DNA of 64,000 nt from Selaginella moellendorffii (GCF_000143415.4 NW_003314344.1:388367-452366), one strand, 5' to 3'; positions 1-10,927 are shown, counted from the first letter of the stretch. The notes: generated by a model not told the origin, from the sequence alone. Program-made: numbers and translations.

Positions 1-445
1 TATTATGCAAGGATAGAAAAATTCAATGCATGATTGTGGAGAGCAATGGCATGAAGCCACATGCTAAATAACATTTTAGAGAAAGAATTAAAATAAAAAC
101 ATGCAAACAATACTGAGTGGACCAAGACTTAGAAGTGCACAATTGAATGAGGTATTTCTAATAAATATTTCACTCACCTCATATAGGAATGGCTACCACT
201 CTCAAATGGCATATCACCTCATGCCATCACCTCGCAATTTGTTATAACAATCCGATGAATTCATATTCGGCTTGTTCACCTTGAACTTTAAGTAAGATTT
301 GCTAGAACAACTAAGAATTTATACTTGTTATTTGTATCATCTCACCTAGGAATGGCGTAAGGCCACATGCCATCACGCCTCCTCTGATTCAGATTCGGAT
401 TGTTCACCTTGAAATAAAATACATTAGAAACTTAGTAAAGGAATA
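1..445 (-). other. 3' exon/intron blocks of the DUF7869 gene, tandemly repeated
   Basis: On the minus strand a donor (AAG then GTGAGATTC, near 467) ends the long exon. Below it lie two similar blocks. Each contains ATTCGGMTTGTTCACCTTGA (plus strand, 265-284 and 393-412), a palindrome copy about 20-40 bp to its left (205-227, 351-373), and a CTCACCT donor complement with AGGAATGGC. The spacing is about 128 bp, so this looks like a tandem duplication of an intron-exon unit. A further palindrome is at 45-65. No stop codon for the gene could be fixed. Confidence 0.4.
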
Positions 446-3271
446 TTAATGAATCTCACCTTGAACCCGGGTTATGAATGCTCTTGCTGCATCTCTTGCA
501 TGGTCTAACAAGGTGATGGTGGCACTCTGCTTCCACATCCAACCATGCACAACATTATCCACCGATATGCTCATGCTGGGATCCCTTGGATTCAGCACCC
601 ATCTCTTTTCTAGGCAATCCTTCGTATATCCGGAACTTGGCTTGAACCACTCCACAGTTACATTGAAGGAGTTAGTTTCCGCATCCTCCTCTGCATCAGT
701 GATGCAGCGCCCCACCCATATCATTTATTTTTTATTACTGGGTCTGACAAGCATGACCATTCCTTTGCAGACCTGTACTGGATTGAATGCTGAATTCGGC
801 TTCTTGTTCCTCGGCCCACAATAGTGATCCTCAACATCGTTATCTGTCACTGCATTTCCAGAGGACATTGTTCCGCTACTATCTGGTGCTCTGGGTTCTG
901 GCCAAAAGGACGCTTCCAATTCTTCATATACAACCGGCCCATTTTGGATAGCAGATATAATCTTCTCCCAGTATTCGAGCAAAGGCTTGCACCTCTTAAA
1001 ATAGGATTCTCCACCAAACACCAACCCCCTCTTCCAGAAGGCAATATGCTGTCTAATCCCGGCCACTATACTTTCCTAGTCTTTGAGTCCATCCAGGTGC
1101 ATCGGCCGTGGGGAACCCTGAGGAATCATAGGTTCCCCAGTTATGGGATTTCTCTTGAAGAGTTCAATGCCGTCCACTGGCAGCCACACTGTGTCCCATT
1201 CTCTCATCTTGTACCTCATCACTAGAGCACTGTCACGCATGCTGAAATGAAACTGAAGAGGCTTGGAGTGGCCAATCAGCGTTTCGGATCCGTCCCTGAT
1301 GTAGCCTCTTACAAACCCCTTAAAGTCTGGAACCTCTGTCACAAGTGCAGCTTCAACAGTGCCTTTGATGCAATTTTGGAATTCATCGTAGAGTTGTGGG
1401 AGGGTGAGGACATTGGATCGCCGAAGGGACTCTGCCAGGTGACTGAACATGGCATCGACGTCTTCATGAGTGTGCCCAACCATGAGAAAGCCAAGTGTAA
1501 CCGTTTCAAATATGCCTTTGGCAACAAGCATCACCAAGTACGCGAAGACGTACATGTTTTTGTTCTCACTGCCAGCATTGTCTGTTTGGAGCAGAAGATG
1601 GGGTGGAAGGCCACATCGGCCGCAAGAACTTCCTTGAGATTCTGCTTCGTTTGGATGAGGCTGTGCATTCACCGGGCGACCAGCCTCGTCGGAATGGCAT
1701 GAGGCCTCACGTGATAACCCTACAATCTGACGGCCAACATATTCATTGGGGTGGCATGGGGCCCCACGCGATACTGCAAGCCTTTGCTCCTCCTCCAGCT
1801 GAACCCTGTATGGGGTTTGATCGACAAGGGCCTTATGCAAGGGTTGGCCGTTCAGCTCAGTCTGTGCACTTTGCAGAGACATTAAGTGTTTTGCTAGGGA
1901 TGCAATCATCATGTTTGCACCCCCGCCACCCCATAGAGGTACAAAGAAGTTCCTATAGTTCTGGGCACCATGCCCATGAGCGATTATGCCAAACAAAGAC
2001 ACAGGCAGCTGCATGGATGAAGAGATTGCCTTGGGGGCAGGATTGAGTCGAGGTAAGCACGTCTTTTTCTAGTCCATTTTGTCGTGGATGATGCAGAGGT
2101 AAGAGTCAGGTCTCTCCATGGAGAGAATCCTGTTATGATAATATGCAGTTCTGTAGCTTCTCTGCTCGATGTTGTGGTCGAGCCGCCTTCTAACCAACGT
2201 CTCTCGCTCTTGAGCGATACAAAAATTCTTCGACAAAGCCATTTTGATAGCAGTGCACTCGTCACACTTTGAAAAGCTGGAGTACTTTCCTATACTCACA
2301 TCCCTGAACCTGTTGCTCCACAATCTACTAAATCTAGATTGGCTCAGCTTCCTATAGCCATTACTCTGGAGTTCCCGATTCACATCTTCCAATATGGCCC
2401 CCTTGGTATACATGGAAGGGAGAACTCGTTGGGTGTCTCGAGTTCCATCTTCCAAGAGGCGGGTTTTATGTGGTTGCTGCTCGCTACATGTCTCGACAAA
2501 CCTCTTGAAGATTGCCTCTCCATATACAACATGACCCCTGGTTTTGTGAGTACCATCGTTCCCATGGACTGCCTGTTGAACCCTTTGTTCCTCGAACTCA
2601 GTTTTGATTCTGTAGAATGTGGTTCGAGGGACTCCATAAATGATTCTCCATGCCTTCATGCAGACCAAACCCCTCTGGAAGACCATGCCCCCCACCTGAT
2701 GTTCTGAAGCATCAACAGATGACCGTAATGCCTCATACACAAAATTGCGAGCTGCCTTCCAGGACAATGTCTTGTATCTTGCTCTCTCCTCTTCAATAGC
2801 ATCCCAATCAGCATGTTGACAGCACCTCCTCTTGCAACAAGCAACTGTCGAGACCATTCGAACCTCCATCTCCATTTTCTACCTTTTCGGTTCGTTGCTC
2901 AAATCCCTTTGGCTGCACTTTAGGAAGGTGTACTTTCTTTTCCCATAAAGAGATGTTCTGTCATCAGTTGTAGTGGTGTTTGATTGTGAATCCTTCACAT
3001 TCTCAAACACTAAGTGCCTCAATTTCCACCGCACAATGCTTCCAATAGTCAGACTGTTTTCTTCTGTGTTAACAACCTCTAAAATTGCAACTCCAATATC
3101 ATCCCAGCCCAATTCTTGATTAGCAACTGCATCTCTTGGATCGACAATTGTGGCTAAGCCCTCAGCTACCACCTCCCCCTCGGGGTTGTTTAGAAACACC
3201 TTTGCCTGAATCCATGTAGCACAGTTCTTAAGATCCACGGAGGGAACATGCATCACACTTGCGAAGGCCAT
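446..3271 (-). pseudogene. DUF7869-type transposon protein, one frame broken by four stops
   Basis: One minus-strand frame runs from an ATG at 3271 to about 446 with no frameshift. It is interrupted by TAG at 2879-2881, 2069-2071 and 1076-1078 and by TAA at 725-727. The translated pieces hold the landmarks of the DUF7869 family, a transposase-like domain of eukaryotic mobile elements: a Cys pair (KCDEC, near 2210), HDKMD just before the second stop, HGHG, the acidic motif LLQTDNAGSENKN (near 1590) and VGHTHEDVDAMFS (near 1465). An acceptor (CACTTTCAG) directly precedes the ATG, so a 5' leader exon is likely; a donor lies near 3343. About 60 residues containing two palindrome copies (1693-1714, 1751-1771) sit just before the DN motif, where I would expect a shorter linker. 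Downstream exons probably continue below 446. The family call rests on remembered motifs; the transposase role is inferred. Confidence 0.72.
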
Positions 3272-3343
3272 TCTGAAAGTGCAGAAAAGAAGTTAAGACC
3301 ATACAAAAAATAATTGGAGAATGGCCTAAATCATAACATACCA

Positions 3344-3900
3344 AACAACCTTAATAGCATGAGACCACATGCCATTATTCAAACATGCTATTGACACCCA
3401 CGTGAAATTTCGCATTCACAAAATTGGCATGAGGCCTCATGCCATCTTGATATACACACAGCTGCAGGCAAGTAAAAACATACATGACAATACGCTAGCC
3501 ATGAAATTGCAAGGGCCCAAGATGGCATGTGGCCTCATGCCATTTCTAAATGTGGTCCTAAGCCATTCCATGGTGAACATACCAGGAAGCACAAGTGTCG
3601 AATATCAAGAGGAAGCGGTAGCCACACCAAAGACAGTGCCGCTCGCAACACCGCAACTACTTGTAGCACCGCTCGCAACACCACAACTGCTCATAGCGCC
3701 GCTTGCACAAACTACCACTCGCATAAACTGCCGCTCGCAATGGCGCTCACAATGCCGCAACCGCTCGTAGACGCATAAACCACAGCTCACAATGCCGCTT
3801 ACACAAGCAGCGCTCACTGCGCTCAGCGGAACCAAGAACACGGCGCACAAAAATGATAGACCTAGGAATGAGTTCGAGAATTCAAAAATAACACACGCTT
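3344..3900. other. 5' flank of the DUF7869 gene with three palindromes and a GC-rich degenerate repeat
   Basis: Three palindromes (3354, 3424, 3522) occur in 190 bp upstream of the minus-strand gene. From about 3635 to 3830 the sequence is an irregular repeat of GCNGCTCRCAACACCGCAACT-like words. The ORFs that cross it are low complexity and I do not believe them. The strip between two opposed genes is a plausible promoter zone, but no specific site is visible. Confidence 0.5.
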
Positions 3901-5815
3901 GAACGTCACATCAAATCCTCTGGCAAACCAGATCTTATGATTCCTCTGACAAATTTCAAACTGAGTAGCTTCTAGACTTTGCTGTCGGAGGTTGAACTTT
4001 GTCACATCATGTCCTTGCCTCGATCCAGCTGTGCCATGTCAGTGATTCGAACTTTGCCATGCCACGTCAGCGATCCGCGCCAAGATTATTCGCCATGTAA
4101 AGGAATAATTATGCTGTGTGTGTACGTCCATTTATGGCAATATAAGGCCACACACCATTCAAAGAATAATGCTAGTCGAGCATTTTTTGGTGCATTTTTT
4201 GGTTCAAAATTGCATGAGCCCACACGCTATAAAGTTTACCTGTACCAAAAATAGAAACAGCTTTATTTACTTGGGAATTTAAGTGGTTGAGGCATTTTTA
4301 AACTTACAAACACATGCCCTACTTACATTCCTTTGGTTGCTTAAAATTCAAAAATATTATAAACCTTTCTTTTTGCATTTTCAATGTTTTCAATTATGGT
4401 TTTTGATTTTCGCAGGACTAGCCTAGTAATCTATTTGCATCCCGTCATGTTTATAGCTAGCTTTCGTTTGTCCCCTTCGCTAGCCTGAGATACATCTGCT
4501 TGGCATCTGCCTCTTACAGCATTTGCCCAGAAAGGGCATCTTTCTTCACACAGCATTTGCCACATGTTTAGGGTTTAGGGTTTAAGGTTTAGCAATTCAG
4601 TAGCTTGATAAACATGCAAATACAGAACTTGATGCAAAATCCTTTGATATGTCACAATGCCCCTAGGACCATAAACACATTTCAATAGAGAGGGTCCTTT
4701 CATTTCATAACTCCTTACGTAGATCTTGGTGAAACTAAAGTTAGTGAAGTTAGTTTTTTGTGATCCCGCATCTGATTGTGATGTCCCTTTGCAGTGTCGA
4801 TGGAAAGGTCAATGCACACCAAACTGTAAAATCTTGGAGCAAAATAACGGTCGGATCTATGGCAAATGCCCCTGAAATATTGTAAGGCTCGTGTGGTCTC
4901 ATATGGTGTCTGATCGAGATCCTTCTTTGCAGGGTCATCAAGAAAGACATTGTATACCATTCTGTAAAATCTAGTTGTGATCTAACGGTTGGATCTCCAG
5001 AAAACTCAAAAAAATCTCGCGCATGTCAGAATATTCTAGGAATATACTCCTATGTGCCCCTGAAAATGGCATGCGGCCCCACGCCATTCAAGAGATAACG
5101 CCAAATGACGCCGAGCATTTTTTGGTGCATTTTTTGGGATCAAAATTGCATGAGCCCACACGCTTGAACGTCACATCAAATCCTCTGACAAACCAGATAT
5201 TATAATTCCTCTGACAAATTTCAAACTGAGTAGCTTCTAGACTTTGCTGTCGGACGTTGAACTTTGTCACATCATGTCCTTGCCTCGATCCAGCTGTGCC
5301 ATGTCAGTGATTCGAACTTTGCCATGCTATGTCAGCGATCCGCGCCAAGATTATTCGCCGTGTAACTGCTCGGCATCTGCCTCTTACAGCATTTGCCCAG
5401 AAAGGGCATCTTTCTTCACGCAGCATTTGCCACATGTTTAGGGTTTAGGGTATAGCAATTCAATAGCTTGATAAACATGCAAATACAGAACTTGATGCAA
5501 AATCCTTTGATATGTCAGGACTATAAACACATTTCAATAGAGAGGGTCCTTTCATTTCATAACTCCTTACGTAGATCTTGGTGAAACTAGAGTTAGTGAA
5601 GTTAGTTTTTTGTGATCCCGCATCTGATTATGATGTCCCTTTGCAGTGTCGATGGAAAGGTTAATGCACACACAACTGTAGAATCTTGGAGCAAAATAAC
5701 AGTCAGATTTATGGCAAATGCCCCTGAAACATTGTAAGGCTCGTGTGGTCTCATGTGGTGTCCGATCGAGATCCTTCTTTGCAGGGTCATCAAGAAGGAC
5801 ATTGTATACCATTCT
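3889..5815 (+). repeat. Imperfect tandem duplication with short TTTAGGG tracts
   Basis: About 3889-4100 recurs at 5160-5365, starting CACGCTTGAACGTCACATC. About 4495-4960 recurs at 5365-5812. The first copy carries about 400 extra bases (4100-4495). A third partial piece (GCATTTTTTGGTGCATTTTT, then a pseudo-palindrome) is present at 4178-4233 and 5115-5165. Each main copy includes two to three TTTAGGG units (4566-4590, 5436-5452), the Arabidopsis-type telomere repeat. No credible gene is present. Confidence 0.75.
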
Positions 5816-6464
5816 TTATTTAGCTGAACATTTGGCATTTTTGGAAATACAAGATGCTTTGGAATATCCAATCATGCATGGTATAAATATAGCGAGGGTA
5901 TTAAATGATATCCCAATCATGATCTTTCTTTTGGATTTCGCGTGCATGCAGTCCGAGGAATGATGATGTTGCGGATTTCTTTTAGATTTCACGTGCATGC
6001 ATGCGCGCGGCGATCCAGAAATTAATGGTGGCGCCCAAGTCCGAGGAATGATGACGTTGCGGGATTACCAACCGTCGTGACATTTCGCGCGTGTGAGATT
6101 AGGTTTTGCATTTTGCTTCGTACTCGTGCTTGCATCGCGCTCCCACTCGCGATCACGCTCACATTCGCGCTCATCTACCTTCTCTACAGGTTTCTCGTGT
6201 GCATCGGCGTCCACTCGCGCTTGCATCACACTCGCGCTTGCATCGCGCTCGTGTGCATCGGCGTCCACTTCAAGACACACCCAGTTTGTAACTTCGCCGC
6301 CAACTTCGCCACCCACACGCAGCCCACTTGGCATCCCGGGAGATTTCAGCGCCACTCTCCAACTGTAAGTGGCAGAGTAGCCTTGCTGCTACGATCCGCT
6401 ACACACATAGTGCACATTCGCTAGCGAGTCTGGCCTTGATTGTCACGCCTCCATTCGGCTTCAA
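5816..6464. other. Spacer and 5' leader region upstream of the FCP1-domain gene
   Basis: This stretch is AT-rich at first. From 6110 to 6260 it becomes a degenerate run of TCGCGCTTGCATCGCGCTCG-like words, which yields false Ser/Arg- and Cys-rich ORFs in several frames. The plus-strand transcript probably starts here, because the ATG of the next gene is at 6465. No TATA box or other site could be assigned. Confidence 0.35.
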
Positions 6465-6467
6465 ATG

Positions 6468-6706
6468 GTAAGTCTTTTAGGCCAAGTAGAAAATGGCATG
6501 AGGCCACATGCCATTCAGTAGCAACATTGGCATGCACCGATTGGGCTCTCGAGTGCAGTCCGGTTACAGATGGCGTGTAGCCTCACGCCATCTTAGGATG
6601 CAGCCTCAAGACATCTGATGCAGTGGTGAATGGCGTGTGGCCTCACGTTATTTCCAGTTGCTAGCTTTTCATCTGTCAACTCTAATTGTTGTGCATTTCT
6701 GAACAG
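6468..6706 (+). other. Intron 1, 239 bp, with three palindromes
   Basis: GTAAGT follows directly after an ATG (6465-6467) and the intron ends TGAACAG. Palindromes lie at 6492, 6570 and 6629; the second and third are followed by acceptor-like CTTAG and TTTCCAG. The start codon would be alone in exon 1, so this 5' end is less sure than the internal introns. Confidence 0.55.
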
Positions 6707-7084
6707 GTGAGGAATTGCGTTCTTCTTCCAGCCACTGTCAATGTGGATGCAGAGAAGGGGGAGGAGCTCACCAGTTGGACTTTCGGGATGGAAGGCGAGG
6801 ATCTGAGGCTGTACAATACAGATGGTGGGAGAAAAGAATGCATGGGGATCCTCATCCAAGTGACAGACACTCCATGCAGTTCCATGCAAGAATATGGACT
6901 GGCACTTGTGGTAGAAACAGCGTCCGCCTTCAAGATCCACCTTGCACATCCTAGCGGCTTCCCGGAGGGGGGCAGCGGCTATGAGGAATTCCTAGAGGGA
7001 GATAGGGAGAGGTTGCTCTGGGTTCAACTAAAGAAGCCACAAAAACCAGAACAAGGATGTGCACTAGCAACTAGCGCCTGGCAG

Positions 7085-7138
7085 GTAAGCCTCGTTGCAT
7101 GTGGCATAGCATGTGGCCTCACGCCATTTCCATTGCAG
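7085..7138 (+). other. Palindrome-bearing intron, 54 bp
   Basis: GTAAGC at the 5' end, palindrome core in the middle (7101-7127), and CATTGCAG at the 3' end. The length is a multiple of three and contains no stop, so retention would add 18 residues without breaking the frame. Confidence 0.7.
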
Positions 7139-8599
7139 GAATTCTCGAGTTTTCTCTCGAAAACACTGGGGGTCAATGACACACTCAGCATCCATAACAT
7201 TCTACTCGCGACAAAAGTTGTTTTTAACAAATGGGTAGATGTGTTGAGGAAGTACCATGACGGGGAGTTGCTAAACTCAATGGGTGTGGAGGACGGCCGG
7301 AAGCCCAATGATTTGAAGCTCAACGCCTTGCGTTTCTCGCGGTCTCTAGACGACGACGACCTTCTGACAGTGGCTAATGCTCTTCTACGTGGTGAGGTAG
7401 TCTTCAACAAGACCAAAATGACTCCCGGCCATATTGTGACATAGGAGGACTTGTGCACGACTCTGAGAGCTCATGCGCTATTGAAGGATTGGATCTTCGA
7501 GCAAGTGGCCGTGGAGAGGGTGAGCATCGACACCACGCAAGAGATGATGGAAGAGCTGGAGTTGTCAAATGAAGACATCGACGAGTACGTGAAGGGGGCC
7601 CCCAAGTTCATCGATCTGCTGCGGGATGCCACGAAAAGTAAAGCTGAGAAGTTGGATCAGTATCCAAATTTCATTAAAAGGGATGTCGACCGCCGGCTTC
7701 AGAAACAGCTCGACCCCGCAGCAGAGGCCTATCGAGAACCTTACTGGGTATACGTGAATTCGGATGAGGATCAAAGGTGGAGGAGCATCGTTTCCCGCGG
7801 AGATGAGCAGGTCAAGAACATCTTTTGTGTGATGAACTTCACAAATGAGGAGATCACTCATGCAGACGAAGTCAGCTCCATCATTGACTTAATGGTGGGA
7901 CTTGCGGAGGTGGAATCGTGAGTCCACTATATGATCTACGACTCCGAATCCTATCACAAGTTCTGGAAGGCCTTGAACGAGGTGAAGGCTCGGTTGAAAG
8001 GCAAGGAGATGCGGGAGATCCATGGGATAATGGCTAAGAAGAAGATACCGACGAATGTCCGCATCTTCACACTTGCCCTTGTTATTAGTCTTGTAGCAGA
8101 GTGGGACTGGAGTGACTTCCCAGCTTCATTCGACAAGGCCGATCGAATTGATCTGAGGGAGGTCAATTTACCCGTGCCTGAGGAACTGAAGATGGCTATA
8201 GAGCTTTCGAATCCAAAGAAAGCTCCAGGTGCAGCATGGGAAATGCTCAGCTGGGTCTTCAACGCAATAGCGGGTGGGTCACCTACTTCCGACTCCAAGG
8301 GCAAATGCGTTGTCGAGTACAACTGCGGCAGACTATTCTTTTGAGCCGCACTACTCAAGGGTGTCCCGTGTGTTGCGGTGACAAACTCCATTGAAGAGGT
8401 GACTTCAATGGAGCATATAATTACAGTTGCCAAAGAAAAACAGTATTTTCTCTGTGAATCTGGTGAGTACGCACTTTAAGTTTAAATGTTATCTCACAAG
8501 CTCTGTATGCAGGAGCGTGGCCACCCCCAGATGCTGAAACGGCGTTAACAGCTACTGTTGAAGATACCCATGTTGGGCCGAGCTCACAACCTGCACAAG

Positions 8600-8637
8600 G
8601 TAAGGTCACGTGAGGCCTCACGCCATTTTGATTATAG
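8600..8637 (+). other. Palindrome-bearing intron, 38 bp
   Basis: GTAAGG donor, palindrome 8605-8626, ATTATAG acceptor. Removal restores the frame between GPSSQPAQ and DRCEYSD. This is very short even for a lycophyte intron. Confidence 0.6.
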
Positions 8638-8727
8638 ATCGTTGTGAATATTCAGACACGAGGACTGAAAAGCGCACTGGTGGCGCATCGAAGAAGGATA
8701 AACAGACAAGCAATAGGAAAAAAGGAG

Positions 8728-8776
8728 GTACAAATTATATTTGCAATGGCGTGTGGTCTCATGCCATTCCTTGCAG
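8728..8776 (+). other. Palindrome-bearing intron, 49 bp
   Basis: GTACAA donor, palindrome 8745-8767, then TCCTTGCAG. The right arm (GCCATT) runs straight into the acceptor tract. Joining gives an uninterrupted Lys-rich frame. Confidence 0.7.
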
Positions 8777-8920
8777 GAGACACTTCTTCAAAGGCAAAAC
8801 AGGCAAGCACCAGCCAAACTCAAACTGACAGTGGTCATAAAAAGCGAAAGCACGTTGGACAGTCGTCGGGATCAGAGGCGTTTGATTCGAAAAGGAAGAA
8901 GGGCAACGAAAAGATGATAG

Positions 8921-8967
8921 GTAATGTCTCGCGGTTATGGCGTGTGTGCTCATGCCATTCATTGCAG
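8921..8967 (+). other. Palindrome-bearing intron, 47 bp
   Basis: GTAATG donor, palindrome 8937-8957, then TCATTGCAG. Same layout as the intron one exon upstream, with different flanking sequence. Confidence 0.7.
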
Positions 8968-10927
8968 ATCAAGGGCTAAGTGAAAGCAGCCAATCACCAC
9001 CTCCTGACTCAGATTCCTATGGCGGACTCCCCTTCCCCAATCTCAATGGAGAGGTACAATGGATGAGGGATGCTTTTCAAGTCAGGGCCACGTTTTTCTC
9101 ATCTCATCATCTTCGAAGGGTGCAAGAACGTGCAGAAACCATGTTAAGACAGTCGGGTGAGGATACGGTCCTAGGTCACGCACTAAAACAAGCTATGGAT
9201 GTCTTGTATTTTGAGATGGAGACTCGGCCAGATGATTTTCCCAAGATGGTCCTGGAAGAACAAGCCATCTAGCCTGAGCAGCCTATGGAAGAAATGCAGG
9301 AGGGGGATGAGGAGCCAGAGAAAGATAATGAGCAGGAAGAGCAGAAGGACGAAGAGGAGGACAAAGAAGAGGAGGACGAAGAAGAGGAGGACGAAGAAGA
9401 GGAGGACGAAGAGGACTTGGATGGTCCTCACAATGGTGACGATCACAATAACGACGACGACGATGATGACGACGATGGCCAGCCTGAGGTGGCCAAAGAG
9501 CAGCGGAGGAAGGTCATACAAGGTAAACCATCAGGTAAATAATAGTACATCCATTCCTAACCTTTTACCATTTCTAACATTGTCCATGTAGGTCGCAGAG
9601 CAAATGGTAAGTAGAGATTATTCAGTTGAATTAAGATACAAACTCTAGCCTTTAGTGTCGAGGAAGGATAGTGCTAAGCAAGGGTCAAAACGTATGTCCA
9701 ATCCTTCAGAATCAGCAATGCGCCCAAGTGATATCGGTCCTAGTTCCTCAATAGTAGTTGATGGTAAATACAGTATAGTCGATTCAATGTGCTAATGGCA
9801 CCAGCTGAAATGGCGTGTGATCACATGCCATCGGAACCACCCCATGCCACTATTGAGCCAGTTGTACCAGAGTCTACAGCTGAAATGGCATGTGCCCACA
9901 CGCCATCGAATGCGATTGACCCCACATTGCAGAGGAGAGTATTTCCGCCCTTCACGTTTCCTCGACCAAAACCCTCTCAACGACCATCGGGAGCACCATT
10001 CGCTAATATTGTAGATGGTAAAATTGACTTGTACCATTTTTTATGCTGACGCATTTCATTTTAGAGTCACGGCGAAGGTACTGTATCGTTTTTGATTTGA
10101 ACGGTGTCCTTTTCTCCCATGAGCGTGGCTCATCCTCGAATGTCACTGCACCCTCCAAAGCCTGCGGTCGCAAGTTGGTCAAAAGAGACAGATTCACATT
10201 AATCACACGGGAGAAACTGCGGGATCTAATAATGACCATGCGACACTTAAAACAGAGGGCCGGGTTCAATTTGCAATTGGGAGTTTGGACATCCATGATG
10301 CGCCACAATGCATTAACGTTGCTACAGATGATGCACGATCAAACGCGAGTAATATTACCATTTGACTTTCTCCTAACGCAGGAGGATTGCTTGACTATGG
10401 TCCATGTGAGGGGTAGCAAGCCCATCTTCGTCAAGCCAGAGGCTGTAGTGATGAACCGGACTGCTAGCTCAAGTGAAATCCTCATCATCGATGACTCGCC
10501 GATTAAAACTGCAGCGAACACGCACACATATGCAGTGCACCCCATCTCTTGCAGTATGGAAACTAGGGAGAAGAAACCGTATGTTCTGGGGGACCTTGCA
10601 AAACGGCTTGGAGCGATGGTGATAGAGAACTGGCCAGTCCAGGAGGTGGCTGCAGAAGTCAACCAAATGGCAGATGGAACGGTATATCAGAAGCCATTTG
10701 ATCGGACAGACACCAGTCATCATTTATGGCATGTATATTGTCTAGCCAAGCACTATCCGCATCTCCATAATCTGCTCAACCGGATGGGTTCTTCGACCAC
10801 TGAACATGAGCGTGGACGTATTAGAGAAGAGATGGCATTACTATTGGGTTTAAATCCTGATAGTGTGGAGAGTGATGAAATTCCAAGATTATTGTATAGG
10901 CATTGGAGGCAAAAAATAACAGTTTGA

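Larger units (their letters stand above)
6465..10927 (+). pseudogene. Eleven-exon gene with C-terminal FCP1/NIF-like phosphatase domain; four in-frame stops
   Basis: Exons: 6465-6467, 6707-7084, 7139-8462, 8513-8599, 8638-8727, 8777-8920, 8968-9534, 9592-9606, 9656-9763, 9805-10017, 10065-10927. They sum to 3792 nt and keep one frame (1263 codons plus stop). Stops interrupt it at 7442 (TAG), 7919 (TGA), 8342 (TGA) and 9270 (TAG). I do not recognise the first 600 or so residues. Then come a Lys/Arg- and Ser-rich stretch with nuclear-signal-like KRKK (exons 5-6) and an Asp/Glu run (9315-9480). The last exon has HAD/FCP1 features: FDLNGVLF (nucleophile Asp present, second motif Asp replaced by Asn as in some plant FCP1-like proteins), a central Trp-rich region, and DDSP near 10490. 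FCP1-like domains dephosphorylate RNA polymerase II tails or other phosphoproteins; activity here is not established. The neighbour is a transposon gene, so the gene may be element cargo or a host gene beside it. Confidence 0.68.

Noticed and set aside
4566-4590. Chromosome end
   Set aside because: Only two to three TTTAGGG units, repeated inside a duplication and with genes on both sides; interstitial.
6077-6424. Ser/Arg- and Cys-rich ORFs
   Set aside because: Degenerate repeat of CGCGCTTGCATCG-like words; open in several frames, no domain, no splice support.
725-9272. Reassigned stop codons or programmed readthrough as the cause of the in-frame stops
   Set aside because: All three stop types occur, contexts differ (next bases GAA, AAA, ATG, GAG, GTC, GCC, CCT), none fits a known readthrough motif, and other nuclear genes in the window use normal stops. 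C-to-T decay explains them more simply.
9183-9521. Minus-strand ORF with long Leu/Val runs that looks like membrane helices
   Set aside because: Antisense of the acidic GAN/GAC run of the FCP1-domain gene.
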